Made by a program: the position numbers and the translations under genes
Notes under the pieces: model-generated
Told to the model about the DNA's origin: nothing
Database searches by the model: none
Seen by the model: the letters and a program-made list of their open reading frames with translations, nothing else
Assembly: GCF_015207525.1 (NCBI RefSeq)
Contig: NZ_JADEWR010000002.1
Span: forward strand, 428,843 to 476,421
Length of the DNA: 47,579 nucleotides
Direction: 5' to 3'
From: Nodosilinea sp. LEGE 06152
GTDB taxonomy: Bacteria > Cyanobacteriota > Cyanobacteriia > Phormidesmidales > Phormidesmidaceae
Part shown: in pieces, positions 26,486 to 34,354 of the stretch
Numbering within the stretch: position 1 is the first letter of the stretch
How the letters are laid out: every line of letters starts with the position of its first letter

Positions 26486-27522
26486 AGTTGAGTGTCACCG
26501 GTCATCAAAAACAAGCCGCGAACGTTGGCAAATTGAGGGTCGCCCATGACGGCGAACAGATCGTGCCCCTGGAGGCGATCGGCGATCAGGTGAGAACCGC
26601 CGCCGGTTACTAAAAAGCGGGTGACCCTGGGCATGTAGGGGGTGTACTGGGCTTTTACGGTTTGAAAAATGCCCTTAAACCACGGGTCGAGATACTCGTC
26701 GAGCCAGTCGGCCCAGGCCAGGCCGGTATCGGCGTAGGCGTGGTCAAAGCGAAAGCCATCCATGACAATGCAGGGGTCGGCGCTGCTGCCCAGGTGGTCG
26801 GTGAGGCGGTGGTCGAAGCTGATGGCGGTGGCCAACTCATAGGTGCCGCCGCGATCCATGATGTTTTCGTCGATCACTTCGCCGTCGGCGTCGACCAGGC
26901 GGGTGAGCCAGGTGCCGCCGCCAATATCGACCACAATGGTGTAGCCCTGGCCGGGGATAATGCCCTGGGCCTTAGCGTAGTGGTAAGCGCCCATGCCCTC
27001 GCGGCCCACCTCGACCGATTCCACATTGACGCGAAACTCGACGTCGTTGCGGACGAACTCGTGAACGCCGAGCAGCTGAGCCTGAATGTCTTCGCCATTG
27101 CGGGCCGGGTCAGGGGTAGATACGTGGAGATTGAGGCTGTAGTCGGCTACGTCGCCGGGCAGGGGCTCCAGGCAGGCGTAGAGGTGCAGCTTGGCCAGTT
27201 CTACTTTGTTTTCAATCACGGTTTGCTGCTGACGGCGGTACTTATAGGCCTGGGCACCAAAGTGGTAGCGACGGCCATCGGGCAGCTCGATCAGGGGAGA
27301 AGCTTCCGAGAAGCTAACCGCATCGCGCCCCTGGGGGAGCTGGTAGCGCACCGAGCGAATGGCCTTGGGATGACCGCTGCCGGTAAAGAATTTGAGGTCG
27401 TAGTTGCCGGCATCGAGGGCGAGCACTACGCCAGTGCCAGCCGTTTGAGTGCCGCGAGCCTTGGCCGAAGACCGGGTCGCACCAGCGGCGGAACGGCTGC
27501 GGGGGGCGGTAGTCGTGGTCAT
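26467..27522 (-). CDS. ParM/StbA-like actin-type ATPase
   Basis: An actin-fold ATPase of the plasmid-segregation group. Motifs in order: LALDAGNYDLKFF (phosphate 1), YTIVVDIGGGTWLTRLVDAD (phosphate 2), and RFLVTGGGSHLIADRL (adenosine). Such proteins polymerise with ATP to push DNA apart when a ParR protein links them to a centromere. The start is ATG 27522 (MTTTTAPRSRSAAG), giving 351 residues; the frame runs open further upstream, but that is spacer sequence. The first 28 residues are a basic, disordered tail. I saw no iteron-like centromere nearby. Gene and partner form a two-gene unit with its own terminator. Confidence 0.83.
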   Translation of the reverse strand: MTTTTAPRSRSAAGATRSSAKARGTQTAGTGVVLALDAGNYDLKFFTGSGHPKAIRSVRYQLPQGRDAVSFSEASPLIELPDGRRYHFGAQAYKYRRQQQTVIENKVELAKLHLYACLEPLPGDVADYSLNLHVSTPDPARNGEDIQAQLLGVHEFVRNDVEFRVNVESVEVGREGMGAYHYAKAQGIIPGQGYTIVVDIGGGTWLTRLVDADGEVIDENIMDRGGTYELATAISFDHRLTDHLGSSADPCIVMDGFRFDHAYADTGLAWADWLDEYLDPWFKGIFQTVKAQYTPYMPRVTRFLVTGGGSHLIADRLQGHDLFAVMGDPQFANVRGLFLMTGDTQLCMTTK

Positions 27523-27813
27523 AGGAAACTCTCGTGGGGGTATCAGGACAGCGGGGTTTTGGGTTACCGTCTTAACCGTTGCCCGGTTGTCAAAAACAGA
27601 GCGATCGGGAACGGTTGTACCCATAAGTACGCATGAACCAATATTAATGCACCTGTACTGTTCTGGCAAGGGCGTGTTTAGATTTAAAACAGGTCAGCAT
27701 TCCTTAAAAGTTTTGGGGTGTTTGTCGGCGGTTCGGGCGATCGCCCTACAGTCTCTATAGCAAAACCCCTCTCGTTACTACCCTTCCCTCGTTTTTTAAT
27801 GGAGGCCCTGGCC

Positions 27814-28203
27814 ATGGACGGGTGCACAGTTACGGATCTAACGGTTCATAGCAAGCACAACTGCCTGCAATTCGGTCCTGAGCAGATGGAAGCCCTGCAG
27901 CGAACGGGGGTGTCGGTGCGTTTAGAAGCAGGCACCAACATTGTCAAAATTCGCTCGGGTTCCTTTGGCTACGGGGCAGACGATCGGCGCAATGAGCCGG
28001 TGGTGCTGCTATGGATCTACGGCGGTAGGGTAATCAACCAAAAAACCAACGTAGCGGTAAGCGCCACCTGGGTTTCGCTCAACGGGTATGACGATGCCCT
28101 GGTCATGGAAGTGGTAGAACCAGCTACCCTCTGCGCCTTTTTCTTTGACACCTATCTAGAGGACAACGACGAAGAACTGACCCTCTCGATCGTGCGAATT
28201 TAA
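27814..28203 (+). CDS. Conserved single-domain protein, unknown function
   Basis: A 129-residue protein consisting of one domain that recurs at the C-terminus of the next gene. Shared blocks: VHSKHN, KIRSGSFGYG, EPVVLLWIYGGRVINQKTNV, TWVSLNGYDDALVMEV and EPATLCAFFFDTY. The alternating hydrophobic pattern suggests a beta-sandwich. I do not recognise a named family. ATG 27814 is preceded by GGAGG at good spacing; ATG 27799 is upstream of that site. No signal peptide. It is divergent from parM and overlaps or abuts the next gene (TAATGG at 28201). Confidence 0.75.
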   Translation: MDGCTVTDLTVHSKHNCLQFGPEQMEALQRTGVSVRLEAGTNIVKIRSGSFGYGADDRRNEPVVLLWIYGGRVINQKTNVAVSATWVSLNGYDDALVMEVVEPATLCAFFFDTYLEDNDEELTLSIVRI

Positions 28204-28226
28204 TGGAGTGGAGAGGGAGAATCACG

Positions 28227-29585
28227 ATGGCACCTCGATCGCTTGCTTGGGCCTTTTCCCTGGCTCAGGCCGGGGTGCTGCTGGTAACGGCGACAATTTA
28301 CCCGACCACAGAGCGGGCACTGACCCAGGGCGATCGGCTCCCCGCCGTTTTGTCTATAGGGATTGAGCTACCAGCGGAGGTGCCGTGTTGCTCCCGTGCA
28401 TTCAGTGAATCAGTGGCAGCAGAGCGGCTAGGGTTGGGGCAACTGGGGAATAAGGTTCTAGACCTAGCGGTGTCAACGGTGATACCCCCAGCGGTGGCCG
28501 CCTCAACTCCACCTGCGATCGCCAGCCAGGAGTCTGCCGCTACGGCTAGCCCTGCGCCAGAGACGGCTCCGTTCTGGTGGCTGCTGGGCATACCCGCGTT
28601 GGGCGGCCTGCTGTGGTGGCTGCTGAGCGATAAAGGTGCTCCGATCGCCGCCGCTTCGGCCTCCCCTTTAGCGGCTGCCGCTGATCTCCCCAGCCGCATT
28701 GTTCTCACCCCGCGCACCTGTCGCCGCGCCTACGCCTACTGGGAAGTCGCCGATGAGGTGCAAGCCGAGGCCCGCGATCGCGGTGGCCGCGACCTGATGC
28801 TGCGCCTGTATGACGTCAGCAATCGCGACGCCGATCGCCACCCCCCTGCCCGCATCGAGCAGTACCCCGTCAGCGAAGACCGCCAAGACCTGCACCTGCC
28901 CATTCCCCAGGGCGATCGCGACTACCAAGTCGAGCTGGGCTACATAACCGGCGAAAACCACTGGCTGCCCCTGGCCAAGTCGGCTCCGGTGCGGGTTCCG
29001 GCCTGTCTGCCGGGTGAAGACGCAGGTACGGCGATTCCGGCTGCGGTCTCGGCCCCAGAATTGACGACGGCTGCTCCCATGCCTCTTGCTGAGGCTGCCG
29101 TCGCCGGATTGGTCGGCATTGCGGCGGCACCCGCACTGGTGGTTCCTCCCCTATCTGAGGATGCGGTTGAGGATGGGGACGCTGATGCTGGCCCTGCCCT
29201 CTGCGCGATCGAAACCGTGACGGTGCACAGCCACCGTAACGCCGTCTCGCTCCACGGCGGCCAAATGCAGTACCTGCAAGATCAGGTTGCCGCCACCTAC
29301 AGCCTCGACCCCGGCTCCTACATTCTGCGCATCAAAGCGGGGGCGTTTAGCTACGGCGACGACAGCCAGTCCGGCGAGCCCTTGGTGCTGCTGTGGATCT
29401 ACGGCGGTCGGGTCTCCAACCTCAAAACCAATGTCTGGGTAAATGGCACCTGGTCTACCCTCAACGGATACGCCGACACCCTCTCTTTAGAGGTAGACGA
29501 ACCCGCCCATCTCTGCGCTTTTTTCATCGATACCTTCCCCGACAACAACACCAGTGCCGTTACCCTCTCGGTTATTCGGCTGTAG
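28227..29585 (+). CDS. DUF4912 protein with C-terminal duplicated domain
   Basis: An N-terminal hydrophobic segment (about 6-22) and a second one (FWWLLGIPALGGLLWWLLSD, about 115-134) give a membrane-anchored layout. The DUF4912 domain follows (SRIVLTPRTCRRAYAYWEVA to LPLAKSAPVRVP, about 155-260), then an Ala/Pro-rich linker, then about 125 residues homologous to the preceding small protein (SYILRIKAGAFSYGD, EPLVLLWIYGGRVSNLKTNV, TWSTLNGYADTLSLEVDEPA). Its role is unknown; DUF4912 is predicted to bind carbohydrate or nucleic acid. I start at ATG 28227, seven bases after GAGGGAGA; ATG 28203 overlaps the upstream stop. Confidence 0.8.
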   Translation: MAPRSLAWAFSLAQAGVLLVTATIYPTTERALTQGDRLPAVLSIGIELPAEVPCCSRAFSESVAAERLGLGQLGNKVLDLAVSTVIPPAVAASTPPAIASQESAATASPAPETAPFWWLLGIPALGGLLWWLLSDKGAPIAAASASPLAAAADLPSRIVLTPRTCRRAYAYWEVADEVQAEARDRGGRDLMLRLYDVSNRDADRHPPARIEQYPVSEDRQDLHLPIPQGDRDYQVELGYITGENHWLPLAKSAPVRVPACLPGEDAGTAIPAAVSAPELTTAAPMPLAEAAVAGLVGIAAAPALVVPPLSEDAVEDGDADAGPALCAIETVTVHSHRNAVSLHGGQMQYLQDQVAATYSLDPGSYILRIKAGAFSYGDDSQSGEPLVLLWIYGGRVSNLKTNVWVNGTWSTLNGYADTLSLEVDEPAHLCAFFIDTFPDNNTSAVTLSVIRL

Positions 29586-29860
29586 GTGCAGAAATGCGAT
29601 CGCAGAGCCAATTGACTGGACCGTTCAAACCCTACAGCCGCTCAGCCCACATCTCCCTCCACTGCGCCCTCGGCAGCCCAGGGCTCAAAGTTAAGCCCAG
29701 CCTATCAGGATTATCAAAAACCACTATCGTGTTGCAGGTCACATTTCAGCACAATCTTTCCTGATCCCCCTTGTCAAGTGGTACCCTCGGGCTCACACTG
29801 TAAATGTGAAACAGAGTGGCGTAAAACAGGCCAGTTTGTGGGGCTTATCGAGGAAAACTT

Positions 29861-31150
29861 GTGAAATCAGTTCTGGCTATTATTCTCGGTGGCGGTGCCG
29901 GCACCCGCCTTTATCCATTAACTAAATTTCGGGCTAAGCCAGCGGTTTCTCTGGCGGGCAAATACCGTTTAATTGATATTCCCGTCAGCAATTGCATCAA
30001 TTCAGACATTAACAAAATTTACGTGCTGACCCAGTTCAACTCCGCCTCGTTGAACCGACACATCAGCCGCGCTTATCAATTTTCACAGTTTACCGAAGGC
30101 TTTGTAGAGGTTCTGGCTGCTCAGCAGACACCTGAAAGCCCCAGCTGGTTTCAAGGCACCGCCGACGCCGTGCGCAAGTACCTGTGGCTGTTTGACTCCT
30201 GGAACGTAGAGGATTTCATCATCTTATCTGGGGATCACCTCTACCGCATGGACTACAGCCTGTTCGTGCAGCGCCACCGGGCCACCAACGCCGACATTAC
30301 GCTGTCGGTAGTGCCCATTGGCTACAAACAAGCCTCCGATTTTGGCCTGATGAAGGTCGACGGCACCGGGCGCGTGGTCGACTTTAGCGAGAAGCCCAAG
30401 GGCGAGGCTCTAGAGCAGATGAAGGTCGATACTACCTCCCTCGGCCTCAGCCCAGAGCAGGCGGTTGAGAAGCCGTTTATCGCCTCTATGGGTATCTACG
30501 TGTTCAAAAAGCAGGTGCTGATCGATCTGCTGCGCAAAAATCTTGACCAAACCGACTTCGGCAAAGAGATTATTCCGGCCTCGTCCTGTGATTACAACGT
30601 GCAGGCCTACCTCTTTGATGGCTACTGGGAAGACATCGGTACCATTGAAGCCTTTTACGATGCCAACCTGGCGCTGACTCAGCAGCCCCACCCCGACTTC
30701 AGCTTCTACCACGAAGACGCGCCCATCTACACCCGCGCCCGCTACCTGCCGCCCAACAAGCTGCAGGACTGCCACATCACTCAGTCGAGCATTACCGAGG
30801 GCTGCATTCTCAAAAACTGCCGCGTGCACCATTCGGTGGTTGGCCTACGCCAGCGCATCAACGCCGACTGCGTGATCGAAGACTCGCTGCTGATGGGGGC
30901 CGACTACTACGAGCCGCTGTCCGAGAGCAGCCAGCACCTGACCCGAGGCAAAATTCCGATGGGCATTGGCGAAGGCTCGGTGATTCGCCGCGCCATCATC
31001 GACAAAAACGCCCGCATTGGCCGCAATGTGCAGATCGTCAACAAAGAGAATGTGCAGGAGGCCGAGCGCGAAGATCTAGGCTTCTACATTCGCAGCGGCA
31101 TCGTCGTCGTGCTGAAGAACGCGGTAATTCCCGACGGCATGATTATCTAG
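29861..31150 (+). CDS. glgC: Glucose-1-phosphate adenylyltransferase
   Basis: ADP-glucose pyrophosphorylase, the committed step of glycogen synthesis and, in cyanobacteria, activated by 3-phosphoglycerate. It starts at GTG 29861 after [24 protein letters not shown], then [20 protein letters not shown], the [10 protein letters not shown] active-site motif, and [16 protein letters not shown]. The C-terminal left-handed beta-helix ends [12 protein letters not shown], where the family usually has IPDGTVI; the Lys before NAVIPDG is the regulatory lysine region. The length of 429 residues is standard. A kinase-like gene starts 13 bases later. Confidence 0.97.
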   Translation: MKSVLAIILGGGAGTRLYPLTKFRAKPAVSLAGKYRLIDIPVSNCINSDINKIYVLTQFNSASLNRHISRAYQFSQFTEGFVEVLAAQQTPESPSWFQGTADAVRKYLWLFDSWNVEDFIILSGDHLYRMDYSLFVQRHRATNADITLSVVPIGYKQASDFGLMKVDGTGRVVDFSEKPKGEALEQMKVDTTSLGLSPEQAVEKPFIASMGIYVFKKQVLIDLLRKNLDQTDFGKEIIPASSCDYNVQAYLFDGYWEDIGTIEAFYDANLALTQQPHPDFSFYHEDAPIYTRARYLPPNKLQDCHITQSSITEGCILKNCRVHHSVVGLRQRINADCVIEDSLLMGADYYEPLSESSQHLTRGKIPMGIGEGSVIRRAIIDKNARIGRNVQIVNKENVQEAEREDLGFYIRSGIVVVLKNAVIPDGMII

Positions 31151-31163
31151 TATCGGCCATGCG

Positions 31164-31703
31164 GTGACGCACAACGCGATCCCTGTGCCCCTGTTGATGC
31201 TGGTGGGTATTCCCGGCAGCGGTAAATCAACCTGGGCCAGGGATTTTGTCTTGGCCCACCCTCGCTACCGCATTGTCTCGACCGACGCTGTGCGCGCCGA
31301 ACTCTACAGCGACGAAGCTGTACAGGGTGACTGGCGGCGAATCTGGCGGCAGGTCGTGGCCCAGTGGCAGCAGGGCGTGGCGGCGATCCAGCGAGGAGAG
31401 CTAGATGGGGTGATTTACGATGCCACCAATGCGCGGCGGCGAAACCGGCGAGAGGCGATCGCCGCCGCCCGCCAAATCGGCTTTACCTCCATCACCTTGG
31501 TCTGGTTTGATGTGCCCCTGAGCCTAGCGATCGATCGCAACCGGGGGCGATCGCGCCAGGTACCCACCAACATTATTGCAACTATGCATCGCCAGCTTCA
31601 GGGCGCACCGCCATCGGTAGCCGAGGGGGTCGAGCAGGTTCTGCTTTTGCGGCCAGGTTTGTATCCTAAATCACTCTTTTCATCCTCCGACCCGCTACGC
31701 TAA
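31164..31703 (+). CDS. P-loop kinase-like ATPase
   Basis: A 179-residue AAA_33/polynucleotide-kinase-like protein: P-loop VGIPGSGKSTWARDF, ending RIVSTDAVRAELYSD (the STD motif follows Walker A in this family), GVIYDATNARRRNRREAIAA, and the lid region NRGRSRQVP. The substrate may be a nucleotide, RNA end or small metabolite. The start is GTG 31164; ATG 31197 would lie almost at the P-loop. Its stop overlaps the next frame (TAATG at 31702), so glgC, this gene and the transporter lipoprotein may be cotranscribed. Confidence 0.82.
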   Translation: MTHNAIPVPLLMLVGIPGSGKSTWARDFVLAHPRYRIVSTDAVRAELYSDEAVQGDWRRIWRQVVAQWQQGVAAIQRGELDGVIYDATNARRRNRREAIAAARQIGFTSITLVWFDVPLSLAIDRNRGRSRQVPTNIIATMHRQLQGAPPSVAEGVEQVLLLRPGLYPKSLFSSSDPLR

Positions 31704-31780
31704 TGCCTGGGGATCGCGGAATTGCCCAGGGCTTGTCGCTCCGAGTTTCGCACCACCTCAAAATGTTACTGGGTTTGCTG

Positions 31781-33508
31781 ATGAACGCTCGCGCCGTCGC
31801 CGCCGCTGGTCTGTGTTTGCTGCTGTTTACCGGGTGCCGTACGGCTCCAACCCCACCCCAAACCGAGGCTGGAACCGAGACATCCGCCGCCAGCGACGAC
31901 ACCCTGCGCCTGCTCTACTGGCAGGCTCCCACCATTCTTAACCCCCACTTTTCGAGCGGTTTCAAAGACTCTGAGGCCAGCCGCATTACCCTAGAGCCCT
32001 TGGCCAGCTTTGATGCCGACGGCAACATGGTGCTGTTTTTAGCCGCCGAAGAACCCACCCTCGACAACGGTGGCGTAGCTGCCGACGGCACCTCCGTCAC
32101 CTGGAAGCTCAAGGAAGGCATCACCTGGTCAGACGGCACCCCCTTTACCGCCGAGGATGTGGCCTTTACCTACGAGTTCATCGTCAACCCTGAGGTAGCC
32201 ACCGTCAACGCCGGTACCTACGAGCTGGTCGAGAGTGTAGAGGCCGTGGATGATACCACCGTTCGGATCACCTTCAAAGAGCCCAACCCAGCCTGGTACC
32301 TGGTCTTTACCGGCACCGAGGGCATGGTGCTACCCAAGCACATGTTTGAGGCCTACAACGGCCCCAACGGTCGCGAGGCCCCCGCCAACACCATGCCTGT
32401 GGGCACCGGGGCTTACCGGGTTACCAGCTTTACCCCCGGCGATGTAATTGTCTACGAGGCCAACCCCAACTACCGCGATGCCAACCAGCTTGCCTTTAGC
32501 CGGGTCGAGCTCAAGGGCGGCGGCGATGCCACCTCGGCGGCGCGGGCGGTGCTACAAACCGGCGATGTCGACTACGCCAACAACCTCCAGGTCGAGGCCG
32601 CCATTCTCGAACAGCTAGAGGCCGCCGGGCAGGGGCAAGTTGTTACCAACTTTGGCTCGCTGGTCGAGCGGATTATCTTTAACTTCACCGACCCCAACCA
32701 GGCCACCGCCGACGGTGAAACCTCCAGCGTAGAGTTTCCTCACCCCATGTTTAGCGATCGCCTGGTGCGCCAGGCCATTAGTTTAGCCATCGATCGCGAC
32801 ACCATTGCCGCCCAGCTCTACGGCCCCACCGGCCAGCCCACGACCAACTTTTTGGTGGCCCCCGGCCCCTTTGCTTCAAGCAACACCAGCTACGACTACG
32901 ACCCCGAAGCCGCCGAAGCCCTGCTCGATGCCGCCGGCTGGATCGACAGCAACAACAACGGCACCCGCGACAAAGACGGCCAGGAGATGCAGGTAGTCTT
33001 TCAAACCTCGGTCAACCCCGTGCGTCAAAAAACCCAGGAAATTGTCAAGCAATCTCTAGAGCAAATCGGGGTCGGGGTAGAGCTAAAAAGCATTGATGCC
33101 AGCGTATATTTTTCTGGCGACCCGGCCAGCCGCGAAACCCTCGATCGCTTCTCAGCCGACCTGCAAATGTTTGCCACCGGCAACACCAACCCCGACCCCG
33201 GTGCTTACATTCAGACCTACACCTGCAACGAAATTGCCCAAAAGGCCAACAACTGGTCTGGCAGCAACTACGCCCGCTACTGCAACCCCGAGTTTGACGC
33301 CCTCTGGCAGCAGGCCGCCGCCACCCTGGACCCCGAAGAGCGGCAGGACCTCTTTATTCAAATGAATGATCTGCTGATCAACGATGCAGCGGTGCTGCCT
33401 ATTGTGCACCGCGCCGATGTCTCTGGCGTGAGCAATCGCCTCACCGGCATAAACCTCACCCCCTGGGATCTCAGCACCTGGAATATCGCCGACTGGAGCC
33501 GACCCTAA
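31781..33508 (+). CDS. ABC transporter substrate-binding lipoprotein (peptide/nickel type)
   Basis: A family 5 extracellular solute-binding protein. The signal is MNARAVAAAGLCLLLFTGC with lipobox LFTGC, so it is lipid-anchored. Family segments: ITLEPLASFDADGN, WKLKEGITWSDGTPFTAEDV, FTYEFIVNP, AYRVTSFTPGD, VRQAISLAIDRDTIAAQLYG and the closing HRADVSGVSNRLTGI. The ligand is unknown (oligopeptide, dipeptide, nickel or other). Permease and ATPase genes are not nearby. Starts at 31703 (coupled to the kinase stop) and 31763 are in frame; I prefer 31781 because it gives a clean signal peptide. Four hairpin repeats follow the stop. Confidence 0.92.
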   Translation: MNARAVAAAGLCLLLFTGCRTAPTPPQTEAGTETSAASDDTLRLLYWQAPTILNPHFSSGFKDSEASRITLEPLASFDADGNMVLFLAAEEPTLDNGGVAADGTSVTWKLKEGITWSDGTPFTAEDVAFTYEFIVNPEVATVNAGTYELVESVEAVDDTTVRITFKEPNPAWYLVFTGTEGMVLPKHMFEAYNGPNGREAPANTMPVGTGAYRVTSFTPGDVIVYEANPNYRDANQLAFSRVELKGGGDATSAARAVLQTGDVDYANNLQVEAAILEQLEAAGQGQVVTNFGSLVERIIFNFTDPNQATADGETSSVEFPHPMFSDRLVRQAISLAIDRDTIAAQLYGPTGQPTTNFLVAPGPFASSNTSYDYDPEAAEALLDAAGWIDSNNNGTRDKDGQEMQVVFQTSVNPVRQKTQEIVKQSLEQIGVGVELKSIDASVYFSGDPASRETLDRFSADLQMFATGNTNPDPGAYIQTYTCNEIAQKANNWSGSNYARYCNPEFDALWQQAAATLDPEERQDLFIQMNDLLINDAAVLPIVHRADVSGVSNRLTGINLTPWDLSTWNIADWSRP

Positions 33509-33511
33509 CCC

Positions 33512-33620
33512 TCCCTTCGACTCCGCTCAGGGACCGACTCCTCCCTTCGACTTCGCTCAGCCCCCCCCTTCGACTTCGCTCAGGAACCGACCCCCCTTCG
33601 ACTTCGCTCAGGAACCGACC
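33512..33620 (-). repeat. Four copies of the dispersed hairpin repeat, inverted orientation
   Basis: Four near-identical units, CCCTTCGACTTCGCTCAGG with small changes, lie head-to-tail between the transporter stop and the next gene. They are the reverse complement of the core seen at 1061-1129. The first has CTCCGCTCA instead of CTTCGCTCA. Unit ends differ slightly (GGGACC, GCCCC, GGAACC), so the array is not a perfect tandem duplication. They may act as 3'-end structures for the upstream transcript. Confidence 0.85.
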
Positions 33621-33642
33621 TTCACTCATCCACCTCCCACCC

Positions 33643-33930
33643 ATGCCCGAAATTCGCTTCCAAATCCAGTGGCCCGATGGCAGCCAAGACACCTGCTACT
33701 CACCCTCTCTAGTGGTGAAAGACTACTTCGCTCCGGCTACCACCTATCCACTGGCCGACTTCGTGGCGCGATCGCGCACCGCCCTGACCATTGCCAGCGA
33801 TCGCGTGCAGGCCAAGTACGGCATGCCCTGCAGCCTGGCCTTAGGGCAGCTGCACCAGATCGAAGCTACCGCCAGCCGCTATGAGCACCTGCCCACCCCC
33901 ACGGTGACAGTGCTGCAGTTCGTCGAATAA
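33643..33930 (+). CDS. MSMEG_0570 family nitrogen starvation response protein
   Basis: A 95-residue protein starting MPEIRFQIQWPDGSQDTCYS, with YPLADFVARSRTALTIASDR, characteristic of the MSMEG_0570 family. In actinobacteria and some cyanobacteria the gene belongs to a nitrilase-centred cluster; none of those partners is next to this copy. Its biochemical role is unknown. The start ATG 33643 directly precedes the conserved N-terminus. It ends just before the tRNA-Asp promoter. Confidence 0.85.
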   Translation: MPEIRFQIQWPDGSQDTCYSPSLVVKDYFAPATTYPLADFVARSRTALTIASDRVQAKYGMPCSLALGQLHQIEATASRYEHLPTPTVTVLQFVE

Positions 33931-33970
33931 CGGGTTGCAGAGAAAAATTTTAGAAATTCCCCAAAAGCGT

Positions 33971-34000
33971 TTGACAAAAGCCCCCCCAGGCCGCAATATA
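33971..34000 (+). promoter_or_regulatory. tRNA-Asp promoter
   Basis: TTGACA (33971-33976), an 18-base spacer, and AATATA (33995-34000) lie 17 bases before the tRNA. The assignment is from consensus match and position. Confidence 0.65.
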
Positions 34001-34017
34001 GAGATTGCCCAGCGCAA

Positions 34018-34091
34018 GGGCCTGTAGTTCAATTGGTTAGAGCACCGCCCTGTCACGGCGGAAGTTGCGGGTTCGAATCCCGTCAGGCCCG
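34018..34091 (+). tRNA. tRNA-Asp (anticodon GTC)
   Basis: A complete 74-base cloverleaf. Acceptor arms GGGCCTG and CAGGCCC pair fully, with G as discriminator base. The D arm contains TTCAATTGGTTAGAGC, the anticodon stem CCGCC/GGCGG flanks the loop CTGTCAC with anticodon GTC, and the T arm is GCGGGTTCGAATCCCGT. CCA is not encoded. A disrupted copy of the 3' half lies 35 bases downstream. Confidence 0.97.
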
Positions 34092-34126
34092 TTCTAGTTA
34101 CAAATTCACCCGCAACTGCTGCCGGA

Positions 34127-34189
34127 ACGGCGGAAGTTGCGGGTATGGGCACAACCCAGGCTGCGCCTACGAATCCCGTCAGGCCCGTT
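34127..34189 (+). pseudogene. Disrupted duplicate of the tRNA-Asp 3' half
   Basis: ACGGCGGAAGTTGCGGGT (34127-34144) matches the tRNA from the anticodon stem into the T arm; 25 unrelated bases follow (34145-34169), and then CGAATCCCGTCAGGCCCGTT (34170-34189) matches the rest of the T arm and acceptor stem. So the 3' half of the tRNA is present twice, the second copy split inside the T loop. Duplicated tRNA 3' ends commonly mark integration sites of mobile elements. Confidence 0.85.
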
Positions 34190-34197
34190 TCTCAATC

Positions 34198-34243
34198 AAA
34201 AAGTAGTGCGGTGTAAATGTACATTTATACCGCACTACTTTTT
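34198..34243. terminator. Long palindromic terminator after tRNA-Asp
   Basis: A 46-base near-perfect palindrome centred at 34220/34221. The arms begin AAAAAGTAGTGCGGT and end with the complement followed by an extra T; the only mismatch is a G-T pair (34213/34228), which would wobble in RNA. A 5' A-run and 3' T-run allow termination in both directions. Confidence 0.88.
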
Positions 34244-34354
34244 TAAGCTAAGGCTGGGCGGTCATTTCAGAACCGGGAGGTTAGACTAAGGAAAAGCCTA
34301 TCCGGTATCTGAGGATACTAGCCCTGGGTATAGTCTCGCTGAGTTAAACCGTCT

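Noticed and set aside
26662..27636. A 324-codon plus-strand frame opposite the ParM-like gene
   Set aside because: It is antisense to a gene with complete actin-type motifs; the translation is Val/Gly/Ala-rich without recognisable domains.
33512..33620. CRISPR array
   Set aside because: The units are nearly contiguous with only a few bases between them, so there are no spacers, and no cas gene is nearby. The same holds for 1061-1129.
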